Of a DNA stretch of 64,000 nucleotides, positions 30,450 to 39,995 are shown one piece after another. A program made the position numbers and the translations under genes. The notes under the pieces are model-generated. The model searched no databases, had not been told where the DNA came from, and saw nothing but the letters and a program-made list of their open reading frames with translations. Source of the stretch: Gordonia amarae NBRC 15530. GTDB lineage: Bacteria > Actinomycetota > Actinomycetes > Mycobacteriales > Mycobacteriaceae. Position 1 is the first letter of the stretch. Each line of letters opens with the position of its first letter. The stretch is from the NCBI RefSeq assembly GCF_000241345.1, contig NZ_BAED01000052.1, positions 29,442-93,441 of the forward strand. The letters are read 5' to 3'.

Positions 30450-32132
30450 ATGGGACGACATAACGACGAAGCCGCCGCATCGAGCGGCCGGATCCCCGCA
30501 GCCCGTTCCCGGGGGCGTGAGGCCGACTACGGCGACGACGGTTTCGGATTCGAGGGCCAGCGCGACCCCCGTCGCCGCAAACTGGTGTGGGGCGTGCTCG
30601 CCCTCGCACTGGTGGCGATGCTGGTGGGCGGTTTCTTCGTCTGGCGGTCGGCGTCAGGCTCGTGCGGTGACGGCGACGTGACGGTGGCCGCCGACCCGGC
30701 CATCGCCGGTGCGATCACCGACATCGCGAAGAAGGCGGGCGAGGATTCCTGCTACACGTTCGCGGTCGAAGCGGTCGCCGACAAGGACATCCCGGCCCGG
30801 CTCACCGCCGGCGACAAGTCTCCTGATCTGTGGGTCGCCGACTCGTCGTTCCAGGCCAAGCGGGTCGGCACGCAGGTGCGGCGCACGCTGGCGGAGGTGA
30901 CGCCATCGGTGGCGGCCACCCCCGCGGTCATCGTCGGCCGCTCCGTCGACGACTACGACAGCTGGGTCGACGTGATCACCCTGCCCAACCTGCGCTTCAG
31001 CAGCCCGATCGACTCGGCAACCGGCAACGCGCCGATCATCGGTGCGGTGGCCGGTGCGGAGAAGGGCAAGATCGCCCCGACCAAGCTGCGCGAGGCGATG
31101 AGCGCGATGGCGGTGGCGCAGAACAACGTTCGCAAGAGCGACGACACCGACCAGGACCGTCTCAAGCTCGCCAACACCTCGAGCGCCCTGGCCATCACCA
31201 CTGAACAGCAGTACCTGACCTTCCTGCGCGGCAACAGCGGATCGCAGCTGACGGCCAAGACCCCGAAAGACGGCACCGTGATGCTGGAGTACCCGGTGGT
31301 CAACAGTGCCGGCGAGGCGCGCCGCGACGACGCGACGAAGGCGGGCAAGGCGCTGGCCGAGGCGGCAGCGTCGGACAAGGGCCGGGCGATCCTCGACAGC
31401 GCAGGCTTCCGCAACCCGGACGGCTCCGGCATCGGCGACAAGGTCACCGAGCTCAAGATCGCCGACCCGAACGGCCTGGACAAGGCGCTGCGTCAGTGGC
31501 AGGTGCTCGCGGTGCCGATGCGCTCGCTGGTGCTCCTCGACGGTTCCGGGTCGATGCAGGCGACGATCGGTGACCAGACCCGTGCCCAGGTGCTCCTCGA
31601 CGCGGCGCTGGAAGGGCTGCGCATCTATCCCAACAACGCGGCGATCGGCACCTGGTTGTTCGGTATCGACAAGGGCGGCCCGGGCATCGACTATGACGAA
31701 CTGACCCCGATCAGGCGTCTGGACAGTCCCGGCCAGCGGGAGGCGCTCGCCTCGGCGGCCACCGACGCGCTGGCCAACCGGCTCGGCGGCGGCACCGGCC
31801 TGTACGACACCGCCCTCGCGGCGTTCACCAAGGTGCAGGACACCTACGACCCGAGCTACTCCAACAGCGTGATCCTCATGACCGACGGCCGCAACGAGGA
31901 CGCGAACAGCATCAGCCTCGAGCAGCTGCTGGCCGAGCTCAAGAAGCGCCAGGATCCGGCACGGCCGGTGCTGATCGTCACCATCGGTATCTCCGATGAC
32001 GCCGACACCAGCGCGCTCAAGCAGATCGCGGAGGCCACCGGCGGTACCTCGCACATCGAGCGCAGCGCCGCCGACGTCAAGGGCGTGTTCTACGAGGCGA
32101 TCGCCGCTCGTCTGGAGGCTGCCGGCCGCTGA
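30450..32132 (+). CDS. Membrane-anchored substrate-binding + VWA domain protein, paralogue 1
   Basis: 560 aa. Residues 1-44 are a hydrophilic, Arg-rich cytoplasmic tail, 45-65 one membrane helix, 76-340 an extracytoplasmic periplasmic-binding-protein-like domain, and 357-550 a von Willebrand factor A domain. The MIDAS is complete: D364-G-S-G-S368, T449 in GGGTGLYD, and D479 in MTDGRNED, so it should bind a divalent metal. Cys72 and Cys101 flank the first strand of the binding domain and recur in all six paralogues, suggesting a disulfide. PDLWVADS (125-132) is also invariant. ATG 30450 follows a purine-rich leader. It is the first of five tandem copies. The function is unknown; ligand-dependent adhesion or surface protein assembly is possible. 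Confidence 0.8.
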   Translation: MGRHNDEAAASSGRIPAARSRGREADYGDDGFGFEGQRDPRRRKLVWGVLALALVAMLVGGFFVWRSASGSCGDGDVTVAADPAIAGAITDIAKKAGEDSCYTFAVEAVADKDIPARLTAGDKSPDLWVADSSFQAKRVGTQVRRTLAEVTPSVAATPAVIVGRSVDDYDSWVDVITLPNLRFSSPIDSATGNAPIIGAVAGAEKGKIAPTKLREAMSAMAVAQNNVRKSDDTDQDRLKLANTSSALAITTEQQYLTFLRGNSGSQLTAKTPKDGTVMLEYPVVNSAGEARRDDATKAGKALAEAAASDKGRAILDSAGFRNPDGSGIGDKVTELKIADPNGLDKALRQWQVLAVPMRSLVLLDGSGSMQATIGDQTRAQVLLDAALEGLRIYPNNAAIGTWLFGIDKGGPGIDYDELTPIRRLDSPGQREALASAATDALANRLGGGTGLYDTALAAFTKVQDTYDPSYSNSVILMTDGRNEDANSISLEQLLAELKKRQDPARPVLIVTIGISDDADTSALKQIAEATGGTSHIERSAADVKGVFYEAIAARLEAAGR

Positions 32133-32184
32133 GCGGGCGCGGGGTTCCGGGACTGCGGGGTCCCGGTCCGCGTGAGTTCGTCAG

Positions 32185-32241
32185 GGGGTTCCGGCCAGGG
32201 GTTCCGGTCGGGGGTATGTCGGTCAGGGGTATTTCGGGTCA
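32185..32241. repeat. Degenerate tandem repeat before paralogue 2
   Basis: Four consecutive units begin at 32185, 32198, 32211 and 32226. They read ggggttccggcca, ggggttccggtcg, ggggtatgtcggtca and ggggtatttcgggtca, that is, 13-16 bp each with a shared ggggt start and cggtca-type end. A further ggggttccggg lies at 32141. The last unit ends 32 bp before the start codon of paralogue 2, so the array occupies its promoter/leader region. Confidence 0.65.
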
Positions 32242-32273
32242 ATGATGACCCGCTGTGAAAGGTGAAGCCTGAG

Positions 32274-33902
32274 ATGGCCCAGTCCGGTGACGGATTCGAA
32301 TTCGAGAACAGCGGTGCCGGGCGGCGCCGGCCGCTGCAGATCGCACTGGCGACCCTGCTGGTGATCATCGCTGTCGCGGGGGTGATCCTGTGGCGGACCG
32401 GTGCCGGCGGCTGCGGCGAGCGCACCTCGGTACGGGTGGCCGCCGATCCGACGATCGTCGGCACGGTCCGGTCGCTGACCGGGATCGCCGCCGACAACGG
32501 CTGCCACGACTACGAGGTCGACGAGGTCGCGGGCGCCGCTGTGCCGGGCCGGTTGACCAGTGGCGACGACAAGTCGCCGGAGCTGTGGGTGGCCGATTCA
32601 CAGACCCAGGCACGCCGGGTGATCACGCAGGTGCGCAAGGCGCCCGACTACGTCGCCGAGTCGCTCGCGTCGTCGCCGACAGTGGTGGCCGGCACGGGGC
32701 TGAAGTCGCTTACGTCGTGGGTCGAGGTGATGAAGCTGCCCGACATGCGCATGGGCAGCCCGATGGAGACCTCCACCGGCGACGCGCCCATCACCGGCGC
32801 GCTGGCGGAGGTGAAGGCGGGCCGGGTCAAGCAGGACGACCTGACACAGGCGCTGTCGATCCTGGCCATCCAGCAGAACAACGCGCGCCCGGCCAACGAC
32901 AGCGAGGCGACGCGCCTGAACCTGGCGAACGTCGAGGGCATCCCGGTGGTCACCACCGAGCAGCAGTTCTCCCAGTTCCAGCGGCGGCATCCTGATTCGA
33001 AGCTGAAGTCGGCGATCCCCGCCGACGGCACGGTGATGCTCGACTATCCGTTGCTCAACACCGCGGGCCGCGGCACCAAGGACGCCGCAGCCGCGGCCGG
33101 CAAGGAACTGGTGGCCGCGGCAACCTCGGAAGAGGGCCGGAAGGTGTTGCGCGACTCGTCCTTCCGCAATCCGGACGGTACCGGATTCGGTGACGAGGTG
33201 ACCGTGCTCGACAGCGGCGACGCGAAGCTGGTGGACAAGACACTGCGCCAGTGGCAGGTGCTCGGCATCCCGATCCGGACGACGCTGATGGTCGACACCT
33301 CGGGATCGATGCGGGAGTCGGCCGGGACCTCGACCCGCGCGCAACTGCTCGCCGACGCGTCGACGCAGGGGCTGATGCTCTTTCCGAACAACACTCAGGC
33401 GTCGCTGTGGATCTTCGGGATCAACAAGGGTGGGCCGGACCAGGACTGGAAGGAACTGCTGCCGTCGCGCCGGCTCGACGCGGCGTCCTCGCGGGGTACC
33501 CATCGCGACGACTTCCGGGCCGAACTCAAGCGCGCGATGGCCGAGGATCTCGGCGGCGGCACCGGTCTGTACGACAGCATCCTGGCGGCCTACAAGTCCG
33601 TCCAGGCGGGTTACGACCCGACGTACTCCAACAGCGTCATCGTGATGACCGACGGCCGCAACGAGGATGCGAACAGCGTGAGTCTCGATGAATTGCTGGC
33701 CACGCTCAAGGAGCTCGAGGATCCGGCGCGGCCCGTGCTGGTGCTGACCATCGGCATCTCCGGCGACGCGGATGCCGACGCGCTGCGCAAGGTCGCCGAG
33801 GCGACGGGCGGCAGCAGCTATGTCGCCGAGACCGCTGCCGATATCCAGTCGGTGTTCGTCAATGCGATCGCGGCACGGGTGAAAGCCGCCGGGCAGGGCT
33901 GA
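32274..33902 (+). CDS. Membrane-anchored substrate-binding + VWA domain protein, paralogue 2
   Basis: 542 aa, with a short tail of about 22 residues before the membrane helix (IALATLLVIIAVAGVILW). The cysteine pair is in GGCGERTS and DNGCHDYEV, and SPELWVADSQTQARRV matches paralogue 1. The MIDAS reads DTSGSM, GGGTGLYD and MTDGRNED, all intact. ATG 32274 is preferred to GTG 32262 because AAAGGTGAAG lies about 7 bp before it. The short cytoplasmic tail differs from paralogues 1, 4 and 5, so the cytoplasmic part is unlikely to carry a shared signalling domain. It is separated from paralogue 1 by a 141-bp gap with tandem repeats. Confidence 0.8.
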   Translation: MAQSGDGFEFENSGAGRRRPLQIALATLLVIIAVAGVILWRTGAGGCGERTSVRVAADPTIVGTVRSLTGIAADNGCHDYEVDEVAGAAVPGRLTSGDDKSPELWVADSQTQARRVITQVRKAPDYVAESLASSPTVVAGTGLKSLTSWVEVMKLPDMRMGSPMETSTGDAPITGALAEVKAGRVKQDDLTQALSILAIQQNNARPANDSEATRLNLANVEGIPVVTTEQQFSQFQRRHPDSKLKSAIPADGTVMLDYPLLNTAGRGTKDAAAAAGKELVAAATSEEGRKVLRDSSFRNPDGTGFGDEVTVLDSGDAKLVDKTLRQWQVLGIPIRTTLMVDTSGSMRESAGTSTRAQLLADASTQGLMLFPNNTQASLWIFGINKGGPDQDWKELLPSRRLDAASSRGTHRDDFRAELKRAMAEDLGGGTGLYDSILAAYKSVQAGYDPTYSNSVIVMTDGRNEDANSVSLDELLATLKELEDPARPVLVLTIGISGDADADALRKVAEATGGSSYVAETAADIQSVFVNAIAARVKAAGQG

Positions 33903-34154
33903 ACAGAAGGTCGGAATCCTCTTTTCTTGGTATCGTAAAAATGATTCCTCAACAGATAAAAGTATTTGTGTTCAAATAAGAATATTGCCATTCTTGAATG
34001 AGTCATCGGACCCACGGATGTCAATTTGTCACTAGTGAGATACTCTGCGAAATCAATCCACTCGATCGGGTGGTGATTCGGGGTCTCGGTCGAACGGATG
34101 GCCGGGCCGACCGCGGCTTCGGAGTCCGCGGCTCAGCGCAGGGGTACATTCGAC
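33903..34154. promoter_or_regulatory. AT-rich intergenic region before paralogue 3
   Basis: 252 bp. Its first 150 bp are far richer in A+T than the genes around, with runs such as gataaaagtatttg. It holds an imperfect dyad at 33971-33998 (ttcaa...gaat / attc...ttgaa) and a perfect 10-bp palindrome tcactagtga at 34029-34038. No open frame is supported. It is likely the promoter region of paralogue 3 and a candidate binding site for an AT-preferring silencer such as Lsr2. Confidence 0.5.
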
Positions 34155-35783
34155 ATGACACGGCAGGGCGGCAACCGTCGCGTGAGTTCAGGATCTTCAT
34201 CGGGGCGTTCCGGTGGCAGGCGCTTCGGGGCCGGTCACGTGCTGGCCGGTCTCGCGCTGGTGGTGATACTGATCAGCGGTGCCATCGTGTGGAGCACCCT
34301 GGCCGACGGGTGTGGCGGCAACCGGAAAACGGTGTCGGTGATGACCGACAGCGACATGGCCGGTGTCGTGAAGGATCTCGCCGGGCAGGCGTCGGACAAT
34401 TCCTGCTACGACTACCGGGTGTCCGCCACCCCGAATATCGAGGCACCGTCGAAGCTGACCGGCAATTCACGGACCGATCTGTGGCTGGCCGATTCACCGA
34501 CCAGGGCGCGGCGCGTCATTCAGCAGGTACGGCTGCAGACCGATTACGTGTCGAAGTCCCTGGCGAGTTCGCCGGTGATGGTGGTGGGCACCACGCTGCG
34601 CGAGTCCAAGACCTGGGTCGATGTGATGAGGATCGAGAATCTTCAGGTCGGCAACCCGCTGGAGTCGGCGACCGGGGACGCACCGATCGTCGGTGGCGTG
34701 GCGTCCGTGGCCACGGGACAGGCATCGCCGACCGGCCTCAAACAGGCGATGGTCACCATGGTCACCACGCGACTGAACCTGGCTCCGGGCCAGGACACCG
34801 ACGAGGCCCGTCTCAAGCTGGCTGATTCGTCGGTGACGCCGGTGGTGGCCAGTGAACAGCAGTACCTGGCGTACCTGCGGACCCACAAGACCTCGAAGCT
34901 GACCGCACAGACTCCGCGGGCCGGTACCGTGGCGCTCACCTACCCGCTGCTCAACACCGCGGACTCCGGCCGTAAGGACATCGCGGCCAAGGCGGGTGCG
35001 GCACTCGTGGCCGCCGCGGCAACCGACAAGGGCCGCAAGGCGATCAACGATGCCGGGTACCGCAACCCCGACGGATCCGGTGTCGGCGATGACGTCCCAC
35101 TCCTCAAGTACGACGACGAGACGCAGATCGACAAGGCGCTCGCCTCGTGGCAGACGATCGGCGTGCCCACCCGCACACTCCAGGTGCTCGACACCTCCGG
35201 TTCGATGCGCACCCCCGCCGGAAACTCCACCCGTGCGCAACTGCTCGCCGACGCCACCGTGGAGGGGATCAAGCTGCCGGGCCGCAATGCCCAGATCGGA
35301 ACCTGGATCTTCGGCATCGACAAGGGCGGCAAGGGGCAGGACTGGCGTGAGATCACCCCGGTCAAGCGGCTCGACGACATGAGCACCGGCACCCTGCATC
35401 GTGACCTGGTCACCCGGACCACCCTGGCGGCGCTGAAGAACGATCTCGGCGGCGGCACCGGCCTGTACGACAGCACGCTCGCCGCATACAAGCACATGGT
35501 GGACACCTACGACCCCGCGGCCACCAACGCGATCGTCATCGCCACCGACGGCCGCAACGAGGACGCCCAGAGCATTACCCTCGACGACCTGATCGGCCAG
35601 CTCAAGGCGCTCTACGATCCGGCGCGTCCCGTGCAGATCCTGACCTTGGGCCTCACCGACGACGCGGACGCCGACGCGCTGAAGAAGATCGCCGACGCGG
35701 TCGGCGGCGTCACCTACATCGCCCGGACCCCGAGCGATATCAAGAACATCTTCACCAGCGAGCGCATCCGCATGATGGACTAG
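34155..35783 (+). CDS. Membrane-anchored substrate-binding + VWA domain protein, paralogue 3
   Basis: 542 aa. The N-terminal tail is Ser/Arg/Gly-rich and followed by a helix (VLAGLALVVILISGAIVW). Cysteines are in DGCGGNRK and DNSCYDYRV. The conserved motif is slightly changed to TDLWLADSPTRARRV. The MIDAS is DTSGSM, GGGTGLYD and ATDGRNED. The protein ends directly after the VWA domain (SERIRMMD), a little shorter than its neighbours. ATG 34155 has CGCAGGGG 10 bp upstream; an in-frame start at 34098 would add 19 unlikely residues. A long AT-rich gap precedes it, so it is probably a separate transcription unit from paralogue 2. Confidence 0.8.
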   Translation: MTRQGGNRRVSSGSSSGRSGGRRFGAGHVLAGLALVVILISGAIVWSTLADGCGGNRKTVSVMTDSDMAGVVKDLAGQASDNSCYDYRVSATPNIEAPSKLTGNSRTDLWLADSPTRARRVIQQVRLQTDYVSKSLASSPVMVVGTTLRESKTWVDVMRIENLQVGNPLESATGDAPIVGGVASVATGQASPTGLKQAMVTMVTTRLNLAPGQDTDEARLKLADSSVTPVVASEQQYLAYLRTHKTSKLTAQTPRAGTVALTYPLLNTADSGRKDIAAKAGAALVAAAATDKGRKAINDAGYRNPDGSGVGDDVPLLKYDDETQIDKALASWQTIGVPTRTLQVLDTSGSMRTPAGNSTRAQLLADATVEGIKLPGRNAQIGTWIFGIDKGGKGQDWREITPVKRLDDMSTGTLHRDLVTRTTLAALKNDLGGGTGLYDSTLAAYKHMVDTYDPAATNAIVIATDGRNEDAQSITLDDLIGQLKALYDPARPVQILTLGLTDDADADALKKIADAVGGVTYIARTPSDIKNIFTSERIRMMD

Positions 35784-35982
35784 GTGCCCATAACGACCGG
35801 TGTGCTGGCGGCTTGTGTGTACGGGTGTACACTGCCGCGAAAGGTCTAACACTGTAGGGGATTTCTGTGCGTTGCTGGGGGAGGGTGATGTGTCGCGCCG
35901 TCGGATCGGGTGATCGGCGCCGGCGGGTCCGTGAAGGCGTAGCCGTCGGTCATGATTCCGGTTCCCGTCCGGGGCGTGCCCG

Positions 35983-37866
35983 GTGAGCCGGCACCGCGCC
36001 GGTCCGCGGGGCGACGAGCCGGAACAGACGATCACCGGCGGTTTCCGGGCGATACCCTCGGCGAGACAGACCGGACCATCGGCGACGCGGAGTGGGACGC
36101 CCGCACAGCGCTCCTGGGAGGTGCCCTCGCGCCAGGCGACACCCAAAGCGCCGGTTACTCCCACAAAACCTGCTACTCCCAAAGGGTTTGGGCCACCGAC
36201 AACGGCTGGGCCGAAGCGGGATGCGAAACGTGCTGAGCCGTCCGCCATTCCGGCGGAGCGTCGGCACCGGGTGCGGGCCGGTCTGTGGACGGTCACGGCG
36301 CTGGCGCTGGTCGCAGCGCTGGTCAGCGGCATCCTCTTGTGGCGCAACGATTCCAGCGGGTGTTCCGGTCGTGAGACCGTCCGGGTGGCCGCCGAACCGG
36401 CGATCGCCGACGCGCTCACCGGACTCGCGGATCTCACCGCCGCGGACGGTTCGTGCTTCGACTACGCCATCGAATCCATCGCGGGAGGGTACGTTCCGGA
36501 GCTCCTGACGCGCGGTGAGGGAGCGCCCGAGCTGTGGGTCGCGGATTCGCAGAGCAAGGCCAGGCGTGTGATCGCCCAGACACGCCGCGGTTCCGGCTTC
36601 GTCGCCGAATCGCTGGCCACCACGCCCGCGGTGGTCGTGGGCACCGATCCCGGTACCTACCCGGGCTGGGTCGACGTGCTGAGGCGGCCCAATCTGCAGA
36701 TCGGGAGCCCGGTGTCGTCAACGGCGGCCGATGCGCCGATCGTCGGATCGCTGGCCGCGGAGCTGTCGGGCCGGCTGACCCGCGCGGACCGGCTGGCCGC
36801 GATGGCCGGGCTGGCGGACCGCCGCAACCGGGCCGTACCGATGGCCGACCCGAAGTCCACCGACGAATCTCGGCTGATGTCGGCGGGCGCGACGGCGTCG
36901 GTGGTGGTCACCTCCGAACAGCAGTTCATGACGTTCAAACGGCACTATCCCAACTCATCGCTGATCAGCACCGTTCCCTCGGACGGCACTGTGCTGCTGG
37001 ACTATCCGCTCGTCAACACCGCCGGTTCCGATCAGGCGGCGGACGCGGGTGTGACATTGCTGAAGGCGGCGCGGTCGCAAGCCGGCCGCAAGATTCTCAC
37101 CGGGCAGGGCTTCCGCGCACCCGATGGCACCGGAGTCGGGAAGCCTGTCAAGACGCTCACCATCGACCCGGCCCGGGTCGATGCCGCCGTGGACGAGTGG
37201 ACCGCCATGGCGCTGCCCACCCGCACCATCCTGGCCCTGGACGTGTCGACGTCGCTGCGTATGCCCGCCGCAGACTCGACGCGTGCAGCCCTGGTGATCG
37301 ACGGGGCGCTCGGATGGCTCCGGCAACTGCCCCCGAACACCGATGTCGGCATGTGGATCTACAGCCTCAACAAGGGCGGCAACGGCCAGGACTGGCTCGA
37401 GACGGTGCCCTCGCGCAGGCTCGGCGATCCGGTCCGGAGCTGGACCCAGCGTGACATCCTCGACGAGAGCATCAACAGGTCGCTCAAGGCCGAACTCGGT
37501 GGCGGCAGAGCGCTGTACGACACCATCCTGGCCGGGTACAAGGCCGTGCTCAACGGCTACGACGCCGACTACACCAACACCCTGACGATCGTCACCGACG
37601 GTCGCGACGACGACCTGCAGGGGCCGACGCCGGCGACGCTGATCGATCAGCTCAAGCGGCTCGCGGATCCGGGGCGACCCGTGCGGGTGGTCGTGCTGGG
37701 GGTGTCGGCGGACGTCGACCGGGCGACATTGACGACGATCACGAACGTGACGGGCGGCGGTACGTCCGTGACCGCCGACCCGTATGGCATTCAGGGGTTG
37801 TTCGCGGGGGCGGTGCGTCCGCGGCTGTCGCCGCCGGTGAATCCGATCGGTGCGGACGGAAAATGA
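35983..37866 (+). CDS. Membrane-anchored substrate-binding + VWA domain protein, paralogue 4 (divergent)
   Basis: 627 aa, the longest and most divergent of the six. The cytoplasmic tail is about 100 residues with a Pro/Thr/Lys-rich repeat-like part (APVTPTKPATPKGFGPP) before the membrane helix. The cysteine pair is kept (SGCSGRET, DGSCFDYAI), as is PELWVADSQSKARRV. The VWA first motif is DVSTS, still DxSxS, but the threonine loop reads GGGRALYD, with Arg at the usual MIDAS threonine, and the last motif is TDGRDDD. Metal binding may therefore be weakened. The start is GTG 35983; the 199-bp gap upstream contains gtgtacgggtgtacac, a short dyad. Activity cannot be predicted. Confidence 0.78.
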   Translation: MSRHRAGPRGDEPEQTITGGFRAIPSARQTGPSATRSGTPAQRSWEVPSRQATPKAPVTPTKPATPKGFGPPTTAGPKRDAKRAEPSAIPAERRHRVRAGLWTVTALALVAALVSGILLWRNDSSGCSGRETVRVAAEPAIADALTGLADLTAADGSCFDYAIESIAGGYVPELLTRGEGAPELWVADSQSKARRVIAQTRRGSGFVAESLATTPAVVVGTDPGTYPGWVDVLRRPNLQIGSPVSSTAADAPIVGSLAAELSGRLTRADRLAAMAGLADRRNRAVPMADPKSTDESRLMSAGATASVVVTSEQQFMTFKRHYPNSSLISTVPSDGTVLLDYPLVNTAGSDQAADAGVTLLKAARSQAGRKILTGQGFRAPDGTGVGKPVKTLTIDPARVDAAVDEWTAMALPTRTILALDVSTSLRMPAADSTRAALVIDGALGWLRQLPPNTDVGMWIYSLNKGGNGQDWLETVPSRRLGDPVRSWTQRDILDESINRSLKAELGGGRALYDTILAGYKAVLNGYDADYTNTLTIVTDGRDDDLQGPTPATLIDQLKRLADPGRPVRVVVLGVSADVDRATLTTITNVTGGGTSVTADPYGIQGLFAGAVRPRLSPPVNPIGADGK

Positions 37867-38207
37867 GCGGTGGTACGGACCGTATCAAAGCTCAGTCGCG
37901 GAAATCGTCCTCCGGACAAACTATTAGCACTTCTAATAGTCCCCGAGAACGGGAAATGTCCTGCATCCTGCGATGCCTTGGATTCGATGCACAATAACAA
38001 ATAGCAGTATTGCCCTCTGGAATGGTGTATTCCGACTATGATCGGGCACACGGATTGGGTATGCTACAGCGGGGGAAATCGTGGTGTGAATGGCCGGATT
38101 CGGTGCATTCCGCGCGTCGTCGGGGTGGTCACACGCTTTTGTCGCGTTGATCAAACGTGTTAAGACATGAATTCCTCTCGGTATGCAACGACGAGTGGGG
38201 AACGATT
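37867..38207. promoter_or_regulatory. AT-rich 341-bp gap before paralogue 5
   Basis: No gene is supported here. A perfect 7-bp dyad ctattag/ctaatag with a 5-nt spacer lies at 37921-37939, about 55 bp after paralogue 4 ends. The following 170 bp are AT-rich for this genome (for example acaataacaaatagcag). The last 100 bp return to normal composition and contain gacgagtggggaacgatt, which gives paralogue 5 its ribosome-binding site. It probably carries the promoter of paralogue 5 plus a regulatory site. Confidence 0.5.
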
Positions 38208-39881
38208 ATGGTGCGGCACAGCAGTTCTGGAAGACGCGAACGGTCGGCCGCGGCGACCGGTGGGTTCTCCCTCGATGACCTCGGGGCCGGTGGCGGTACC
38301 CGGCGCCGCAGCCGTACGGGCATGTGGCTGCTGACCGCGCTCCTGCTCGTGGTGCTGCTCGTCAGTGGCGTGATCCTCTGGCGCGGTATCCACGGTTCCT
38401 GCAGCGGCGGTGCCGTCAAGGTGGCCGCCGATCCGACGATCGCCGACACCGTGAAATCGCTCGCCAAGAAGGCGTCGGCCGACTCCTGCTACGACTTCAC
38501 CGTCGACGCGGTGGCCGGCGGCGCGATTCCGTCGTTGCTCACCAGCGGTAAGAACGTCCCGGACCTGTGGGTGGCGGATTCGAGCCAGCGCGCGCGCCGG
38601 GTGATCGCCCAGGTGCGGCTTGGTTCCGATGCGGTCAGGAAGTCCCTCGCCACATCGCCGGCGGTGGTGGTGAGCACCCGCAGCATCACCTTCGACACCT
38701 GGATCGACGTGATGAAACTGGTCAACCTGCGGATCGGCAACCCGGCATCGTCGTCGCTGGCCGACGCACCGATCATCGGCGCGCTCGACGCCGCGGCCTC
38801 GGGTAAGGTCAACGGCCGGGCGCTGCTGACGGCGATGGCGGAGATGGCGGCCCAGCGCAACAACGCCACGCCGCTCGACGACACCGAGGACGCCCGCCTG
38901 GAGCTGGCCAACTCCTCGACTGTCCCGGTGGTCACCTCCGAACAGCAGTATCTGCAGTTCCTGCGCAACAACGCGGGGTCCCGGCTGCTGGCCACCACGC
39001 CCGCCGCGGGCACCGTGTCCGTCGACTATCCGCTGGTGGTCACGGCCGGCGACAAACGCGACCGTGCCGCGAAGGCGGCGGATGCGCTGACGAAGGCCGC
39101 GCACTCCGGGTCGGGGCAGGATATCCTCAACAACAACGGCTTCCGGAACGCGGACGGTTCGGGCGTCGGCGAAGCGATCAAGACGTTGACCGTCGATCCG
39201 GCGAAACTCGATGCCGCACTGGATCAATGGCATGATCTGAGCCTGCCGACCCGCACGATCATGGCCATCGACACCTCCGGCTCGATGACCGCGCCGGCCG
39301 GAATGTCGACCCGCGCCGCACTGCTCACCGAGGCGGTCAGCAACGCCTTCTCGCTGATCCCGCGCAACGGCGTGGTGGGCGTGTGGATCTTCGGCATCGA
39401 CAAGGGCGGCTTCGGAATCGACTTCAAGGAGAAGGTCCCGTCCCGCCGTCTCGACGCGAAGGTGGGCAACCAGACCCAGCGGGAGGTGCTGAACACCGGG
39501 GTGCGACAGGCGATGACCACCGATCTCGGTGGCGGAACCGGCCTGTACGACACGATCCTCGCGGGTTACAAGAAGATGGTCGAGACCTACGATCCCAACT
39601 ATTCCAACACCTTCACCGTGCTGACCGACGGCCGCAACGAGGACTCGGCGAGCATCGGCCTGGACGAGCTGCTCAGGCAGCTCAAGGCACTGTCCGATCC
39701 GGGGCGTCCGGTGCGGGTGATGGCGATGGGTATCTCCGAGGACACCGACGCGGCCTCGCTCACCAAGATCACCGACGTCACCGGGGGTGCGACCTTCGTG
39801 GCGACGGACCCGACGAAGATCCGCACCCTGTTCGAGGACGCGGCCAGAACGCGTCTCGCCTCGGCAGGAGGCACCAGGTAG
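38208..39881 (+). CDS. Membrane-anchored substrate-binding + VWA domain protein, paralogue 5
   Basis: 557 aa. The tail of about 53 residues, starting MVRHSSSGRRERS, precedes the helix WLLTALLLVVLLVSGVILW. Cysteines are in GSCSGGAV and ADSCYDFTV; PDLWVADSSQRARRV matches the family. The MIDAS is DTSGSM, GGGTGLYD and LTDGRNED, all present. It is most similar to paralogue 6: both begin MVRH and share SKITDVTGGATFVATDP-type text near the end (LTKITDVTGGATFVATDP). ATG 38208 follows GTGGGGAA; the frame upstream is poorly coding. The next gene downstream is a lipoprotein 114 bp away. Confidence 0.8.
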   Translation: MVRHSSSGRRERSAAATGGFSLDDLGAGGGTRRRSRTGMWLLTALLLVVLLVSGVILWRGIHGSCSGGAVKVAADPTIADTVKSLAKKASADSCYDFTVDAVAGGAIPSLLTSGKNVPDLWVADSSQRARRVIAQVRLGSDAVRKSLATSPAVVVSTRSITFDTWIDVMKLVNLRIGNPASSSLADAPIIGALDAAASGKVNGRALLTAMAEMAAQRNNATPLDDTEDARLELANSSTVPVVTSEQQYLQFLRNNAGSRLLATTPAAGTVSVDYPLVVTAGDKRDRAAKAADALTKAAHSGSGQDILNNNGFRNADGSGVGEAIKTLTVDPAKLDAALDQWHDLSLPTRTIMAIDTSGSMTAPAGMSTRAALLTEAVSNAFSLIPRNGVVGVWIFGIDKGGFGIDFKEKVPSRRLDAKVGNQTQREVLNTGVRQAMTTDLGGGTGLYDTILAGYKKMVETYDPNYSNTFTVLTDGRNEDSASIGLDELLRQLKALSDPGRPVRVMAMGISEDTDAASLTKITDVTGGATFVATDPTKIRTLFEDAARTRLASAGGTR

Positions 39882-39995
39882 ACGCACCTCACGGTGATGA
39901 CCGGAACGGCCGTGATGTCTGATTTCTGAGGATTTCCTGGCGATCGGCGTTCCGGGCGTGCGCGAGGGCCGGGTGGCACGGCACAATCTGCAGGC

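Noticed and set aside
32141..32241. Possible CRISPR-like array
   Set aside because: Units are 13-16 bp, contiguous and degenerate, with no spacers and no cas genes nearby.
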